Source of the DNA: an uncultured Oscillospiraceae bacterium
GTDB lineage: Bacteria > Bacillota > Clostridia > Oscillospirales > Oscillospiraceae
DNA: 34,557 bases
Direction of reading: 5' to 3'
NCBI GenBank assembly: GCA_947626085.1
Contig: CANQQU010000018.1
Location: 1-34,557 of the forward strand
Positions 6,995 to 14,011 of this stretch are shown here, piece by piece. The notes under the pieces are model-generated. The model saw only the letters and a list, made by a program, of their open reading frames with translations. It had not been told where the DNA came from and searched no databases. Each line of letters starts with the position of its first letter. Positions within the stretch are counted from its first letter, which is position 1. The position numbers and the translations under genes were made by a program.

Positions 6995-7650
6995 TTTACG
7001 GTCCTTCCGGAGGCCAATTCAAAGTGGTATTTGACGATTCCCAGATCCACGTTGACAAAGGGCCCTGGGCCGCTGACTTTCAGCTGGGCTTCCCCGTCCT
7101 CCCCCAGAGAGAATCGGAACTTCTGCTGATTCACGGCGGTGGGCGCCAGCAGCGCCGCCTCCACGCCCTTTTTAAACCAGTCCGGGGCCTCCCCTTTCAG
7201 CTCCGTCACCTCCTGGAAGGTCTTGCTTTTCCGGGGCTTCCCCTGGGTGGCGCCGTAGCCCAAGGCAATGGTCAGCGCCAGCTTTTCCCCCGGCCGGATC
7301 TCTGCCCAGACCTGCTTGGCCCGGAATATTCCTGCCCAGCAGCTGTTAAGGCCGATAGTCTGGGCGTAGAGTACCAGCTTTTCCCCGTAGTAGCCGCATT
7401 TTTCCTCCAGATTGGGCCCCTCCGGCCCCACAAGTGCCAGATAGCTGGGCACGTTCCGCCAGCCGGAGAGCCGGGAGATGGCGCTTCCGTATACCCCGTC
7501 CGTCTCCTCCATCAGTTGGATGTGGAGCCCGGATTCCTGGTTGATCTGGCCTACCCGCTCCCGGAGCAATTTCAGGGTCTCCGGCGCGATGGGCTTGTCC
7601 TGATATCCCCGCACCGAGTGGCGGGTCTGAATAGCCTCCAATTCCGTCAT
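6991..7650 (-). CDS. Nitroreductase family protein (TM1586-like)
   Basis: 219 residues. The ATG at 7648-7650 is chosen because GAAGGAGG lies just upstream; the frame stays open to 7749 but without such a site. The protein opens TELEAIQTRHSVRGYQDKPI, the flavin-phosphate-binding 'RxSxR' start of nitroreductases, and carries the paired repeats (GLNSCWAGIFR...IALGYG) of the TM1586-type putative NAD(P)H:FMN oxidoreductases. Its substrate is unknown. A good promoter lies 47 bp upstream of the start, and it is the first gene of a two-gene operon with the deoxyribosyltransferase-like protein. Confidence 0.85.
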   Translation of the reverse strand: MTELEAIQTRHSVRGYQDKPIAPETLKLLRERVGQINQESGLHIQLMEETDGVYGSAISRLSGWRNVPSYLALVGPEGPNLEEKCGYYGEKLVLYAQTIGLNSCWAGIFRAKQVWAEIRPGEKLALTIALGYGATQGKPRKSKTFQEVTELKGEAPDWFKKGVEAALLAPTAVNQQKFRFSLGEDGEAQLKVSGPGPFVNVDLGIVKYHFELASGRTVK

Positions 7651-7696
7651 GATTTTTCCTCCTTCAAAAGAAACTGCACTTCCACTTTTTGTATCC

Positions 7697-7724
7697 ATTA
7701 TAGCACATTTTTTCCTCTTGTCCA
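7697..7724 (-). promoter_or_regulatory. Promoter of the nitroreductase operon
   Basis: Minus strand: TGGACA (7719-7724), 16-bp spacer, TATAAT (7697-7702). Five of six -35 bases and all -10 bases match sigma-A consensus. Confidence 0.75.
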
Positions 7725-7738
7725 CTCCCCTGCCGCTG

Positions 7739-7775
7739 AAAAAAGACATCCCCCGCCGCAGGGGATGTCTTTTTT
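7739..7775. terminator. Terminator after xerD
   Basis: A 15-bp perfect stem, AAAAAAGACATCCCC (7739-7753) with GGGGATGTCTTTTTT (7761-7775), and a 7-nt loop. A-runs and T-runs at both ends make it bidirectional. It lies downstream of xerD on the minus strand and upstream of the nitroreductase promoter. A second 9-bp hairpin (7797-7805 with 7812-7820) sits between it and the xerD stop. Confidence 0.85.
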
Positions 7776-7827
7776 CGGTGACAAACTACACCGGCTCGGT
7801 GGGCCGTGGGAGGCCCACCGGCGGGAA

Positions 7828-8712
7828 TTAAGCTTTGGGATGGAATTTGTCGTACACGTTTTTCAGCCGCTGGTTGATCATATGGGTGTAGACCTGGGTG
7901 GAAGAAATATCGCTGTGGCCCATCAGCTCCCGAACCGAGCCGATGTCCGCGCCGTTTTCCAACAGATGCACGGCAAAGCTGTGACGCAGCGTGTGGGGGG
8001 TGATCTCCTTTTCAATGTGGGCGGTCGCCTGGTAGTGCTTGAGGATCTTCCAGAAGCCTTGGCGGCTCATCCGCACCCCGCTGACGTTGACGAACAGCGC
8101 CTGCTCCTCCGGGGAGGCCAGCATTCCGGAGCGAACCTCGTGCATATACACCGCCAGGGCTTTTTGCGCCTGGGGGTACAGCGGAATGGCCCGGGTCTTT
8201 TTCCCGCTGGAACAGCGGACGATCCCCTGCTCCAGGTTCACATCGTCCACGTTCAGATCGATGAGCTCCGTCACCCGCATACCGGTGGCGTACATCACCT
8301 CCAGCATGGCCTTGTCCCGATAGCCCTTGGCGTCCACGCACACGGGCTGGGCCAGCAGCATCTCGATCTCCCGCCCGGTAAGGATCTGGGGCAGCTTCTT
8401 CTCTCCCCGGTTCACCCGAATGTCCGTCACGGGGGTGAACTCCAGAAAGCCGGAGGAGACCAGATAAGCGTAGAAATTGCGAAGACTCGCCAGGCACCGG
8501 GAAACGGTGGCGGCAGAGCGTCCGTCGGATTCCAGGTAGGACAGGTAATCGCTGATATTCTGTTGTTGCGCGTCCACCACATCCAGGTCCTCGTTGTCCT
8601 GGAGCCACTGGCTGTACTGCCGAATGTCCCGCAGGTAGGAGGCGACGGTGTTGGCGGAGGCCTGTTTTACCTTTGTCAGGTAATTTTCATAGGCTCGAAT
8701 CAGATCCAACAT
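7828..8712 (-). CDS. xerD: Site-specific tyrosine recombinase XerD
   Basis: 294 residues, typical XerD length. The N-terminal core-binding domain (1-100) is followed by the catalytic domain with Arg146 (GMRVTEL), Lys171/172, His240-x2-Arg243 (TPHTLRHSFAVHLL), His266 (LMGHSDIS) and Tyr275. The C-terminal HTLRHSFAVHLLENGADI stretch is characteristic of XerC/XerD. XerD resolves chromosome dimers at dif near the terminus together with XerC and FtsK/SpoIIIE-type translocases. The ribosome binding site is weak (GAAAGG, about 13 nt away). It lies 27 bp after a SpoIIM-like gene; in B. subtilis spoIIM and xerD (ripX) are also near neighbours. Confidence 0.92.
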   Translation of the reverse strand: MLDLIRAYENYLTKVKQASANTVASYLRDIRQYSQWLQDNEDLDVVDAQQQNISDYLSYLESDGRSAATVSRCLASLRNFYAYLVSSGFLEFTPVTDIRVNRGEKKLPQILTGREIEMLLAQPVCVDAKGYRDKAMLEVMYATGMRVTELIDLNVDDVNLEQGIVRCSSGKKTRAIPLYPQAQKALAVYMHEVRSGMLASPEEQALFVNVSGVRMSRQGFWKILKHYQATAHIEKEITPHTLRHSFAVHLLENGADIGSVRELMGHSDISSTQVYTHMINQRLKNVYDKFHPKA

Positions 8713-8739
8713 GAATAAAGCGTACCTTTCAAAAGAAAT

Positions 8740-9258
8740 CTAAAGCAGTGACGCCAAGAACGGCGCGATCACACTTACTTCCAAGAAAACGGCCAGCAGC
8801 GCCAGGGTCCCGCACACCGCCAGATCCGTCCACAGCTCCCTTCGCCTGCCGCTTAGTCTTCTCAAACAGAACCAGCAGAGCAGCGGAAAGCAGATCCAGT
8901 CGGAAAAAAGGAGCAGCAGCCGGACCAGCCAGGCGGCGGAGCCGAATACCAGGCCCAATCCCCCGCCCAGCAGGCCGAAGGCAAAGCCCTTCATCAGGCA
9001 AACAAGCACCGTCAGGCCCTCCAGCCCGATCCAGGATGCCCAGGCCGCCAAGAGAAACGGCAGCAGCGCTCCGGAAGCTAGGCCCAAAGGCGAAGCCACA
9101 GCGCTGACGGAAGAAGTAACCATTGCCAGGCTGGTCTGTCCCATCAGAGATGCCGACCGAACGCCGGTGGCCAAGCCGAAGAAGGCGGAGAACGCAAGCA
9201 GCGCCATGCAAGTCCTGCGCCGAACCGCTGCGGAGGAAACGGGATACGAAAGTTCCAT
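8740..9258 (-). CDS. Multi-pass membrane protein, probable divergent SpoIIM
   Basis: 172 residues with about five hydrophobic segments and a basic loop (CLRRLSGRRREL). The 'LMKGFAFGLLGGGLG' stretch resembles the 'KGF-x-x-G' core of SpoIIM (stage II sporulation protein M), and placement directly before xerD matches the spoIIM-xerD order in Bacillus. SpoIIM is a mother-cell membrane protein of the SpoIID/SpoIIM/SpoIIP peptidoglycan-remodelling machine that drives engulfment. The protein is shorter than Bacillus SpoIIM (~214 residues) and diverged, so the name is inferred from synteny and one motif. ATG at 9256-9258 follows AAAGGA. A good vegetative-type promoter lies ~105 bp upstream. Confidence 0.6.
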   Translation of the reverse strand: MELSYPVSSAAVRRRTCMALLAFSAFFGLATGVRSASLMGQTSLAMVTSSVSAVASPLGLASGALLPFLLAAWASWIGLEGLTVLVCLMKGFAFGLLGGGLGLVFGSAAWLVRLLLLFSDWICFPLLCWFCLRRLSGRRRELWTDLAVCGTLALLAVFLEVSVIAPFLASLL

Positions 9259-9364
9259 TGCTCACATTCCTTTCCAAGTGCAACTCCAATTTGATAAATT
9301 AGGAGCATAGCCGCCGGAAAGTCATAAATTGGGCAGGTTGCACCCGTTTTCCCCTCGCACAGAT

Positions 9365-9393
9365 ACTATACTCCAAAATCAACGCAATTTCAA
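9365..9393 (-). promoter_or_regulatory. Promoter upstream of the SpoIIM-like gene
   Basis: Minus strand: TTGAAA (9388-9393), 17-bp spacer, TATAGT (9365-9370). It would give a leader of about 100 nt before the ATG at 9258. It looks like a sigma-A rather than a sigma-E promoter. Confidence 0.65.
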
Positions 9394-9580
9394 GACCCTT
9401 TTGGATATTTTTACGATTTTTGTAGATTATGCCCACTTTTATGTTAACGCCATTATGTCAACTCACGCAACCATCCCCGAATGATTGTTTATCATTTTCA
9501 ACTATTTTCCAATATCTGGGGATGAAAGTACTCTCTCGGTACTAAATATTGATTTTGCAAGTTTCCCTGCATACAAGAAA

Positions 9581-9607
9581 TAGTGGGTAAATATTATTTA
9601 CCCACTA
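9581..9607 (-). terminator. AT-rich perfect hairpin, candidate terminator
   Basis: TAGTGGGTAAAT (9581-9592) is exactly inverted at 9596-9607 around a 3-base centre. On the minus strand it is followed by TTTCTT and lies 16 bp after the stop of the gene at 9624, so a terminator is the simplest reading. Its near-perfect symmetry would also suit a dimeric regulator's operator. Confidence 0.5.
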
Positions 9608-9623
9608 TGGCAATTTGTACAAC

Positions 9624-10052
9624 TTAACGGGAAGTTATGTGTCTGCGGCGGTGTTTGGGCCCCCCTGCCCCCTTCAGACCCACCAGGCTCACCCCCAGGC
9701 ACCCGGCAAGCACCACCAGAGCAGTGACCCACACCCCCTGATACTGTCCGCCGAAGAATAATGCGGTCATACTCAGCAGAATCAGAAAGTAACCGATCCC
9801 CGTCAGAGCGCACACCAGCAGCCGCTGATGGCCCACCAGCGCCGAGGCAAACCACGCCCCCGCTCCGGCGGACAGCAGCAGCACCGCCAGCGCGCCATAC
9901 TCCATGGCCTCCTCCGATATCCGTTCCCCGTCGATAAGCCAGGCCACAATCGCCGCCCCTGCCAGCGTTACTGCAAACGCCGCCGCGATCCCCGCGGCCA
10001 CTCCGGCGGGGAGGCTGATTCCCTTTTTCCCGCTTCTTGGATTTGTGCCCAT
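9624..10052 (-). CDS. TIGR04086 family (YrzE-like) membrane protein
   Basis: 142 residues with four predicted membrane segments (about 14-36, 48-66, 72-91 and 97-118) and a basic C-terminus (GPKHRRRHITSR). The layout matches the TIGR04086/YrzE family of small membrane proteins from spore-forming Firmicutes, whose function is unknown. I chose the ATG at 10050-10052 because AAGGGGG lies 7 nt upstream; another ATG two codons earlier (10058) is possible. It lies downstream of another small membrane protein gene, separated by a strong terminator, so it is probably transcribed on its own. Confidence 0.65.
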   Translation of the reverse strand: MGTNPRSGKKGISLPAGVAAGIAAAFAVTLAGAAIVAWLIDGERISEEAMEYGALAVLLLSAGAGAWFASALVGHQRLLVCALTGIGYFLILLSMTALFFGGQYQGVWVTALVVLAGCLGVSLVGLKGAGGPKHRRRHITSR

Positions 10053-10105
10053 ATCCATGCCCCCTTCCCTACACCCTATTCGCCCGGCTCCAAAATATGA
10101 GCATG

Positions 10106-10127
10106 AAAAAACCGCCCCGAAGGGCGG
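10106..10127 (-). terminator. Terminator with UUCG loop after the 10147 gene
   Basis: Minus strand: CCGCCC-TTCG-GGGCGG followed directly by six Ts (10111-10106). A textbook intrinsic terminator 20 bp past the stop codon of the gene at 10147. Confidence 0.9.
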
Positions 10128-10146
10128 CCTAAAGTGCCTTTCAAAT

Positions 10147-10584
10147 TCAGCGGTCCGTGACATTCTCCCAGATGAACCGGGCCAGGTTGATCAGGGCGTT
10201 GACCAGCAGCGCCCCCAAGATCCCGCAGACCTCGGTGCCGCACAGATCGATCAGCGCGGATGCGGCCAGATAGCCCAGCGCGCCGCCCAGCTCATAGGTT
10301 TGGGGCAGCCCCTGGGCGATGGTGGCGCCGATCTCCCCCAGGATCAGGCCCAGCAGCATCAGAATAAAGGGCAGCATCACCAGAATGAACCGCTCCACGC
10401 TCCGCCAGAGGATCAGCTGAAGGATGAAGGCGTAGATCAGAACGATCAGCTCAATGTTGAACCCGTCTCCGGCAGCCAGTTTGCACAGGATCATGACCGC
10501 CAGCGGCAGCACGGTATACAGCAGCACGATCACCCAGCCGGACAGCACCGGCCTGCGGTCTGTGATCTCCCGGACAAAGCGCAT
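10147..10584 (-). CDS. Hypothetical membrane protein, four hydrophobic segments
   Basis: 145 residues beginning MRFVREITDRRPVLSG. Hydrophobic stretches lie at about 17-36, 44-60, 67-90 and 105-136. I do not recognise a family and see no catalytic motif. The ATG is preceded by a purine-rich GGGGGAGGGGAG site. It follows the phosphoglucomutase gene by 64 bp in the same direction, with a GC-rich stem-loop (10615-10622 with 10627-10634, no T-run) between them that could influence expression without ending transcription. A terminator follows it. Confidence 0.6.
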   Translation of the reverse strand: MRFVREITDRRPVLSGWVIVLLYTVLPLAVMILCKLAAGDGFNIELIVLIYAFILQLILWRSVERFILVMLPFILMLLGLILGEIGATIAQGLPQTYELGGALGYLAASALIDLCGTEVCGILGALLVNALINLARFIWENVTDR

Positions 10585-10648
10585 TTTCTCCCCTCCCCCT
10601 GCCAGAGATGTGCCGCCCGGCCAGCCGGCCGGGCAGCGGAATGAACTG

Positions 10649-12346
10649 TTATTGAGACATCTGCGCCACCATGGCGTCCAGCAGCGCCTTGGCCTCCTCC
10701 TTGGTCTGCCCCACGGCGGTGTAGTAGAACTTGACCTTGGGCTCGGTGCCGGAGGGCCGGGCGATCACGCTGCCCTTATTTCCCAGCAGGAACTCCAGCA
10801 CATTGGACTTGGGCAGGGCGATGGTCTTCACAGTGCCGGTTTCCAGATCCCGGTCCTCGCTGGAGCGGTAGTCCCGAACGCCGGTGACCTTGGCCCCGCC
10901 GATGGAAGTGGGGATCTGGGCCCGCAGGTCCGCCATCAGCTTGGCGGCCTTCTCCATAGCGTCCGCGCCGGTGAGAGCGATACTCTGAACGTAGGCCAGG
11001 TAGTAGCCGTACTTCTGGTACAGCTCCTCCATGGCGTCCAGAATGGACTTGCCCTCCTTTTTCAGGGAGGCGGCCAGCTCGCAGGTCAGCAGGGACGCCA
11101 CCATGGCGTCCTTGTCCCGGGCGTAGGTGCCTTTCAAATAGCCGCAGCTCTCCTCGAAGCCGAAGAGGAACTTCTGCTCCTCGCCCTTGCCCTCCAGCTC
11201 CAGGATCTCGCCGCCGATGTACTTAAACCCGGTGAGGACCCGCTTCATGGTCACGCCGTAGTTGGCGGCCACCCGGTCCGCCAGCGGGGAGGACACGATG
11301 CTCCGCACGACCTCGGCCCCTTGGGGGATAGTGCCTTTAGCGGTGCGGGCTTTGAGGATGTAGTCCAGCAGCAGGCAGCCCAGCTCGTTGCCGCTGAGCT
11401 TCTTGTAGCCGCCCTTGCCGTCAGGCACGGCGATGGCCAGCCGGTCGGCATCCGGGTCGGTGCCCAAGATCACGTCGCAGGGGGCGGTGGCGGCCACCTT
11501 ATAGCTCTCGTTCAATGCCGCGTCGGTCTCGGGGTTGGGGTATTCGCAGGTCTTGAAGTCCCCGTCGGGCTGCTCCTGGCACTTGACCACGGTGATGTTC
11601 ACGCCCAGGCGGCCCAGAATAGTGCGGACAGGCTCGTTGCCGGTGCCGCACAGGGGAGTGTAGACGATGTCCAGCCCGGCGGAGCGGAGCATCTCCGGAT
11701 CAACGGCCTCCGCCATCACGGTCTGGTAATATTTTTCCCATAGCTCCTGACCGATGTAGGAGATCAGGCCCTCGTCCAGATATTCCTGGAAGCTCTTTTT
11801 CTCGGGGACAAAGTAGGGAATGGTCTCGATCCGCTCCGTCACCACGGCGGCCGGCTCGTCGGTGAGCTGGCAGCCGTCGGGGCCATAGCACTTGACGCCG
11901 TTGTAGGCCCCGGCGTTGTGGCTGGCGGAGATGACAATGCCGCAGCCGCAGCCCAGCTCCCGGACGGCGAAGGACAGCATGGGGGTGGGGGCCAGCCGGT
12001 CATACAGCCAGGTGTGGATGCCTGCCTCGGCAAAGGCCACGGCGCAAACCTGGGCAAAAAGCTGGGAGTTGTGCCGGGAATCGTAGCCGATGGCGGCCTG
12101 CTGGGGAAGATCCGTGGAAGACAGCCAGGCGGCCATGCCCTGGGCGGCCCGGCGCACGGTATAGCGGTTCAGCCGGTTGCTGCCCACGCCCATCAGGCCC
12201 CGCATCCCGGCAGTGCCGAACTGCAAATCCCCGGAAAAGGCGCCCTTCAGCTCCTCGGGGTCGTTCTTCACCGCCTCCAGGGATACCTGGACGTCCTGGG
12301 GCAGGCCGGCATTGCGCCAAAAGTCGTAGTTTTCCAAATAAGTCAT
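10649..12346 (-). CDS. Phosphoglucomutase / phosphomannomutase (alpha-D-phosphohexomutase)
   Basis: 565 residues, the length of the Bacillus PgcA group. The four phosphohexomutase signatures are in order: the phosphoserine loop ISASHNAGAYNG with Ser142, the magnesium loop GTDPDADR, the sugar-binding loop FGFEESCGYL, and the phosphate-binding RPSGTEPK near the C-terminus. The enzyme interconverts glucose 1- and 6-phosphate (possibly mannose phosphates), supplying sugar nucleotides for cell envelope synthesis. The ATG follows AGGAGG by 9 nt. Sugar specificity cannot be settled from sequence. Confidence 0.93.
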   Translation of the reverse strand: MTYLENYDFWRNAGLPQDVQVSLEAVKNDPEELKGAFSGDLQFGTAGMRGLMGVGSNRLNRYTVRRAAQGMAAWLSSTDLPQQAAIGYDSRHNSQLFAQVCAVAFAEAGIHTWLYDRLAPTPMLSFAVRELGCGCGIVISASHNAGAYNGVKCYGPDGCQLTDEPAAVVTERIETIPYFVPEKKSFQEYLDEGLISYIGQELWEKYYQTVMAEAVDPEMLRSAGLDIVYTPLCGTGNEPVRTILGRLGVNITVVKCQEQPDGDFKTCEYPNPETDAALNESYKVAATAPCDVILGTDPDADRLAIAVPDGKGGYKKLSGNELGCLLLDYILKARTAKGTIPQGAEVVRSIVSSPLADRVAANYGVTMKRVLTGFKYIGGEILELEGKGEEQKFLFGFEESCGYLKGTYARDKDAMVASLLTCELAASLKKEGKSILDAMEELYQKYGYYLAYVQSIALTGADAMEKAAKLMADLRAQIPTSIGGAKVTGVRDYRSSEDRDLETGTVKTIALPKSNVLEFLLGNKGSVIARPSGTEPKVKFYYTAVGQTKEEAKALLDAMVAQMSQ

Positions 12347-12434
12347 ATTCTAAAACCTCCTAAAACATTTTTATGAGATTTCGCTCGAAAATAATACCTG
12401 TGATCTTCCAATGCCTTGGGGAAAAGCTCCCGTT

Positions 12435-12956
12435 TTACGCCTGGCCGGGGTTCTGGGGCTGCTGGGGCGCCGCGGCGGGAGGCCGCTTCCCCTGGGCCTC
12501 GATCAGCGCCCGGAACTGGACCCGGGTATCCCGCACCTGGCTCAGAGACGCGGCGATAGACTCCTCGGTGCGGCGCAGGGCGTCGTCCATATACTCGTTG
12601 CTGGCCCGGCGAAGCTCCGCGATCTGGGCCTGCGCGTTGTTCAGCATCTCCTGGCTCTGGCGGCGGGCCTCCTGGTAGATAGCCTCCTGGGTCACCAGCT
12701 GGCGGGCCTTAGCCTGGGCGTCCTTGAGAATGCTCTCCGCCTCCCGGCGGGCCTGACCCACGATCTCGTTCCGGGACTCCACAATGGCGCGGGACTCCTT
12801 GAGGTCGGAGGGGATCTGGTTAAGCAGGTCGTCCAGCATATCCAGGACCTTGTCCCGTTCCAGGACGCATTTATCCGCCGCCAGGGGCATGGAACGGGCG
12901 TCCTGAACCATGTCGTACAAACTGGTGACGATTTCCTCCATATTTTTCTGACTCAT
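12435..12956 (-). CDS. Coiled-coil protein of unknown function linked to coaD
   Basis: 173 residues. Residues ~30-145 are rich in Glu, Arg, Gln and Ala with long heptad-like runs (REAESILKDAQAKARQLV), and the tail is rich in Pro/Ala/Gln and probably disordered. Composition resembles ATP synthase subunit b or DivIVA-type coiled coils, but there is no membrane segment and I see no conserved motif of either. Its ATG overlaps the coaD stop by 4 nt, so it is translationally coupled to coaD at the end of the uvrC-rsmD-coaD cluster. Function unknown. Confidence 0.7.
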   Translation of the reverse strand: MSQKNMEEIVTSLYDMVQDARSMPLAADKCVLERDKVLDMLDDLLNQIPSDLKESRAIVESRNEIVGQARREAESILKDAQAKARQLVTQEAIYQEARRQSQEMLNNAQAQIAELRRASNEYMDDALRRTEESIAASLSQVRDTRVQFRALIEAQGKRPPAAAPQQPQNPGQA

Positions 12957-13456
12957 GATCGTTTTCCTCCTTGACGAATCGTGTCGATTCGGTTTTTAAA
13001 GTCCGAAATGATCTGCTCCGGCAGAAAATCCGACAGATCCACATCGTATTCCCCCAGCTCCTTGACGGTGCTGGAGCTGAGGTAAGTATACTGGTGTTCA
13101 GCGGTGAGGAACATGGTGTCCAGCCCCGGATTGATCTTCCGGTTGATGAGCGCCATCTGGAACTCGTACTCAAAATCCGAACCGGCCCGCAGCCCCTTGA
13201 CAATGACGCAGTTGCCCTTTGCCCGGGCGTATTCCGCCAGCAGGCCGTCAAAGGCGTCCACCTCCACGTTGGGCAGATCCGCCGTGACCCGCTGCAGGAA
13301 ATCCACCCGCTCCTCCAGGGTGAACATGGGATTTTTCGCCGCGTTGACCATGACGCAGACAATGAGCCTGTCAAAGATCCCTGCCGCCCTGCGGATGATG
13401 TTCCGGTGGCCGATGGTGACGGGGTCAAAGCTGCCCGGATAAATTCCAATCTTCAT
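12953..13456 (-). CDS. coaD: Phosphopantetheine adenylyltransferase
   Basis: 167 residues, normal CoaD length. The nucleotidyltransferase signature GSFDPVTIGH (8-17) provides the ATP-binding T/HxGH site, and KGLRAGSDFEYE and the 'TYLSSSTVKEL' segment are typical of the phosphopantetheine-binding side. CoaD transfers AMP to 4'-phosphopantetheine, the penultimate step of coenzyme A synthesis. It starts 3 nt after rsmD ends; the rsmD-coaD pair is widely conserved in Firmicutes. Confidence 0.96.
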   Translation of the reverse strand: MKIGIYPGSFDPVTIGHRNIIRRAAGIFDRLIVCVMVNAAKNPMFTLEERVDFLQRVTADLPNVEVDAFDGLLAEYARAKGNCVIVKGLRAGSDFEYEFQMALINRKINPGLDTMFLTAEHQYTYLSSSTVKELGEYDVDLSDFLPEQIISDFKNRIDTIRQGGKRS

Positions 13457-13459
13457 GCT

Positions 13460-14011
13460 TTACTCCTCTGCCGCCCTGCGGTACAGGGTCAGCAGCGTTT
13501 TTCCATATTGATAGTCTTTCGAGCGGAGAAAGCCCGGAATCTCCTCCGGCAGACTCTTGCCCAAAGGCCGCTCTGCGATTATTATACCACCAGAATACAA
13601 AATGTCAATTTCTGTAAGCATTTTTATGGCGTTTTCCAGAAATTCTTCCCGGTATGGCGGGTCCAGAAACACAATATGAAATTTTTCCCGGCACCGGGTG
13701 AGAAAGGTTTGATAGTCTCCCCGGACCACCCGGGCCTTTTCCCCCAGCCGGGTCCGGCGGAGATTCTCCCGAACCAGGCCGCAGGCTTCCTCCCGGGCGT
13801 CCACGAACACCGCGCTCTGGGCCCCCCGGCTGAGGGCCTCGATGCCCAGCTGCCCGGTCCCGGCGAACAGGTCCAGCACCCGGCTCCCCGGCAGGTCGAA
13901 CTGGATGATGCTGAACAGGGCCTCCTTCACCTTTTCAGCGGTGGGCCGGGTCTCCATGCCCTTCGGCGTTTTCAGCGCCACGCCCCGGGCCGCGCCTGTG
14001 ATCACGCGCAT
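13460..14011 (-). CDS. rsmD: 16S rRNA (guanine(966)-N(2))-methyltransferase RsmD
   Basis: 183 residues. SAM-binding motif I is DLFAGTGQLG (47-56) and the amino-methylating motif is DPPY (117-120); the N-terminal RVITGAARG and RPTAEKVKEALF are RsmD signatures. It methylates G966 of 16S rRNA on assembled 30S subunits. The ATG immediately follows the uvrC TGA (no gap), so translation is probably coupled. Confidence 0.95.
   Translation of the reverse strand: MRVITGAARGVALKTPKGMETRPTAEKVKEALFSIIQFDLPGSRVLDLFAGTGQLGIEALSRGAQSAVFVDAREEACGLVRENLRRTRLGEKARVVRGDYQTFLTRCREKFHIVFLDPPYREEFLENAIKMLTEIDILYSGGIIIAERPLGKSLPEEIPGFLRSKDYQYGKTLLTLYRRAAEE

Larger units (their letters stand above)
9259..9623. other. 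AT-rich intergenic region (365 bp)
   Basis: No ORF with a ribosome binding site was found. It contains a minus-strand promoter at 9365-9393, a hairpin at 9581-9607 and two minor inverted repeats (AATGAT..ATCATT near 9480-9496; AGTAC..GTACT near 9527-9543). Base composition is far more AT-rich than the flanking genes. Confidence 0.7.

Noticed and set aside
7024..8718. A 564-codon plus-strand ORF opposite the nitroreductase and xerD genes
   Set aside because: It spans a terminator, two promoters and two well-supported genes on the other strand; it is a shadow.
10615..10634. GC-rich stem-loop between the phosphohexomutase gene and the next gene as a terminator
   Set aside because: There is no T-run on the minus strand after it; it is followed by the next gene's ribosome binding site.
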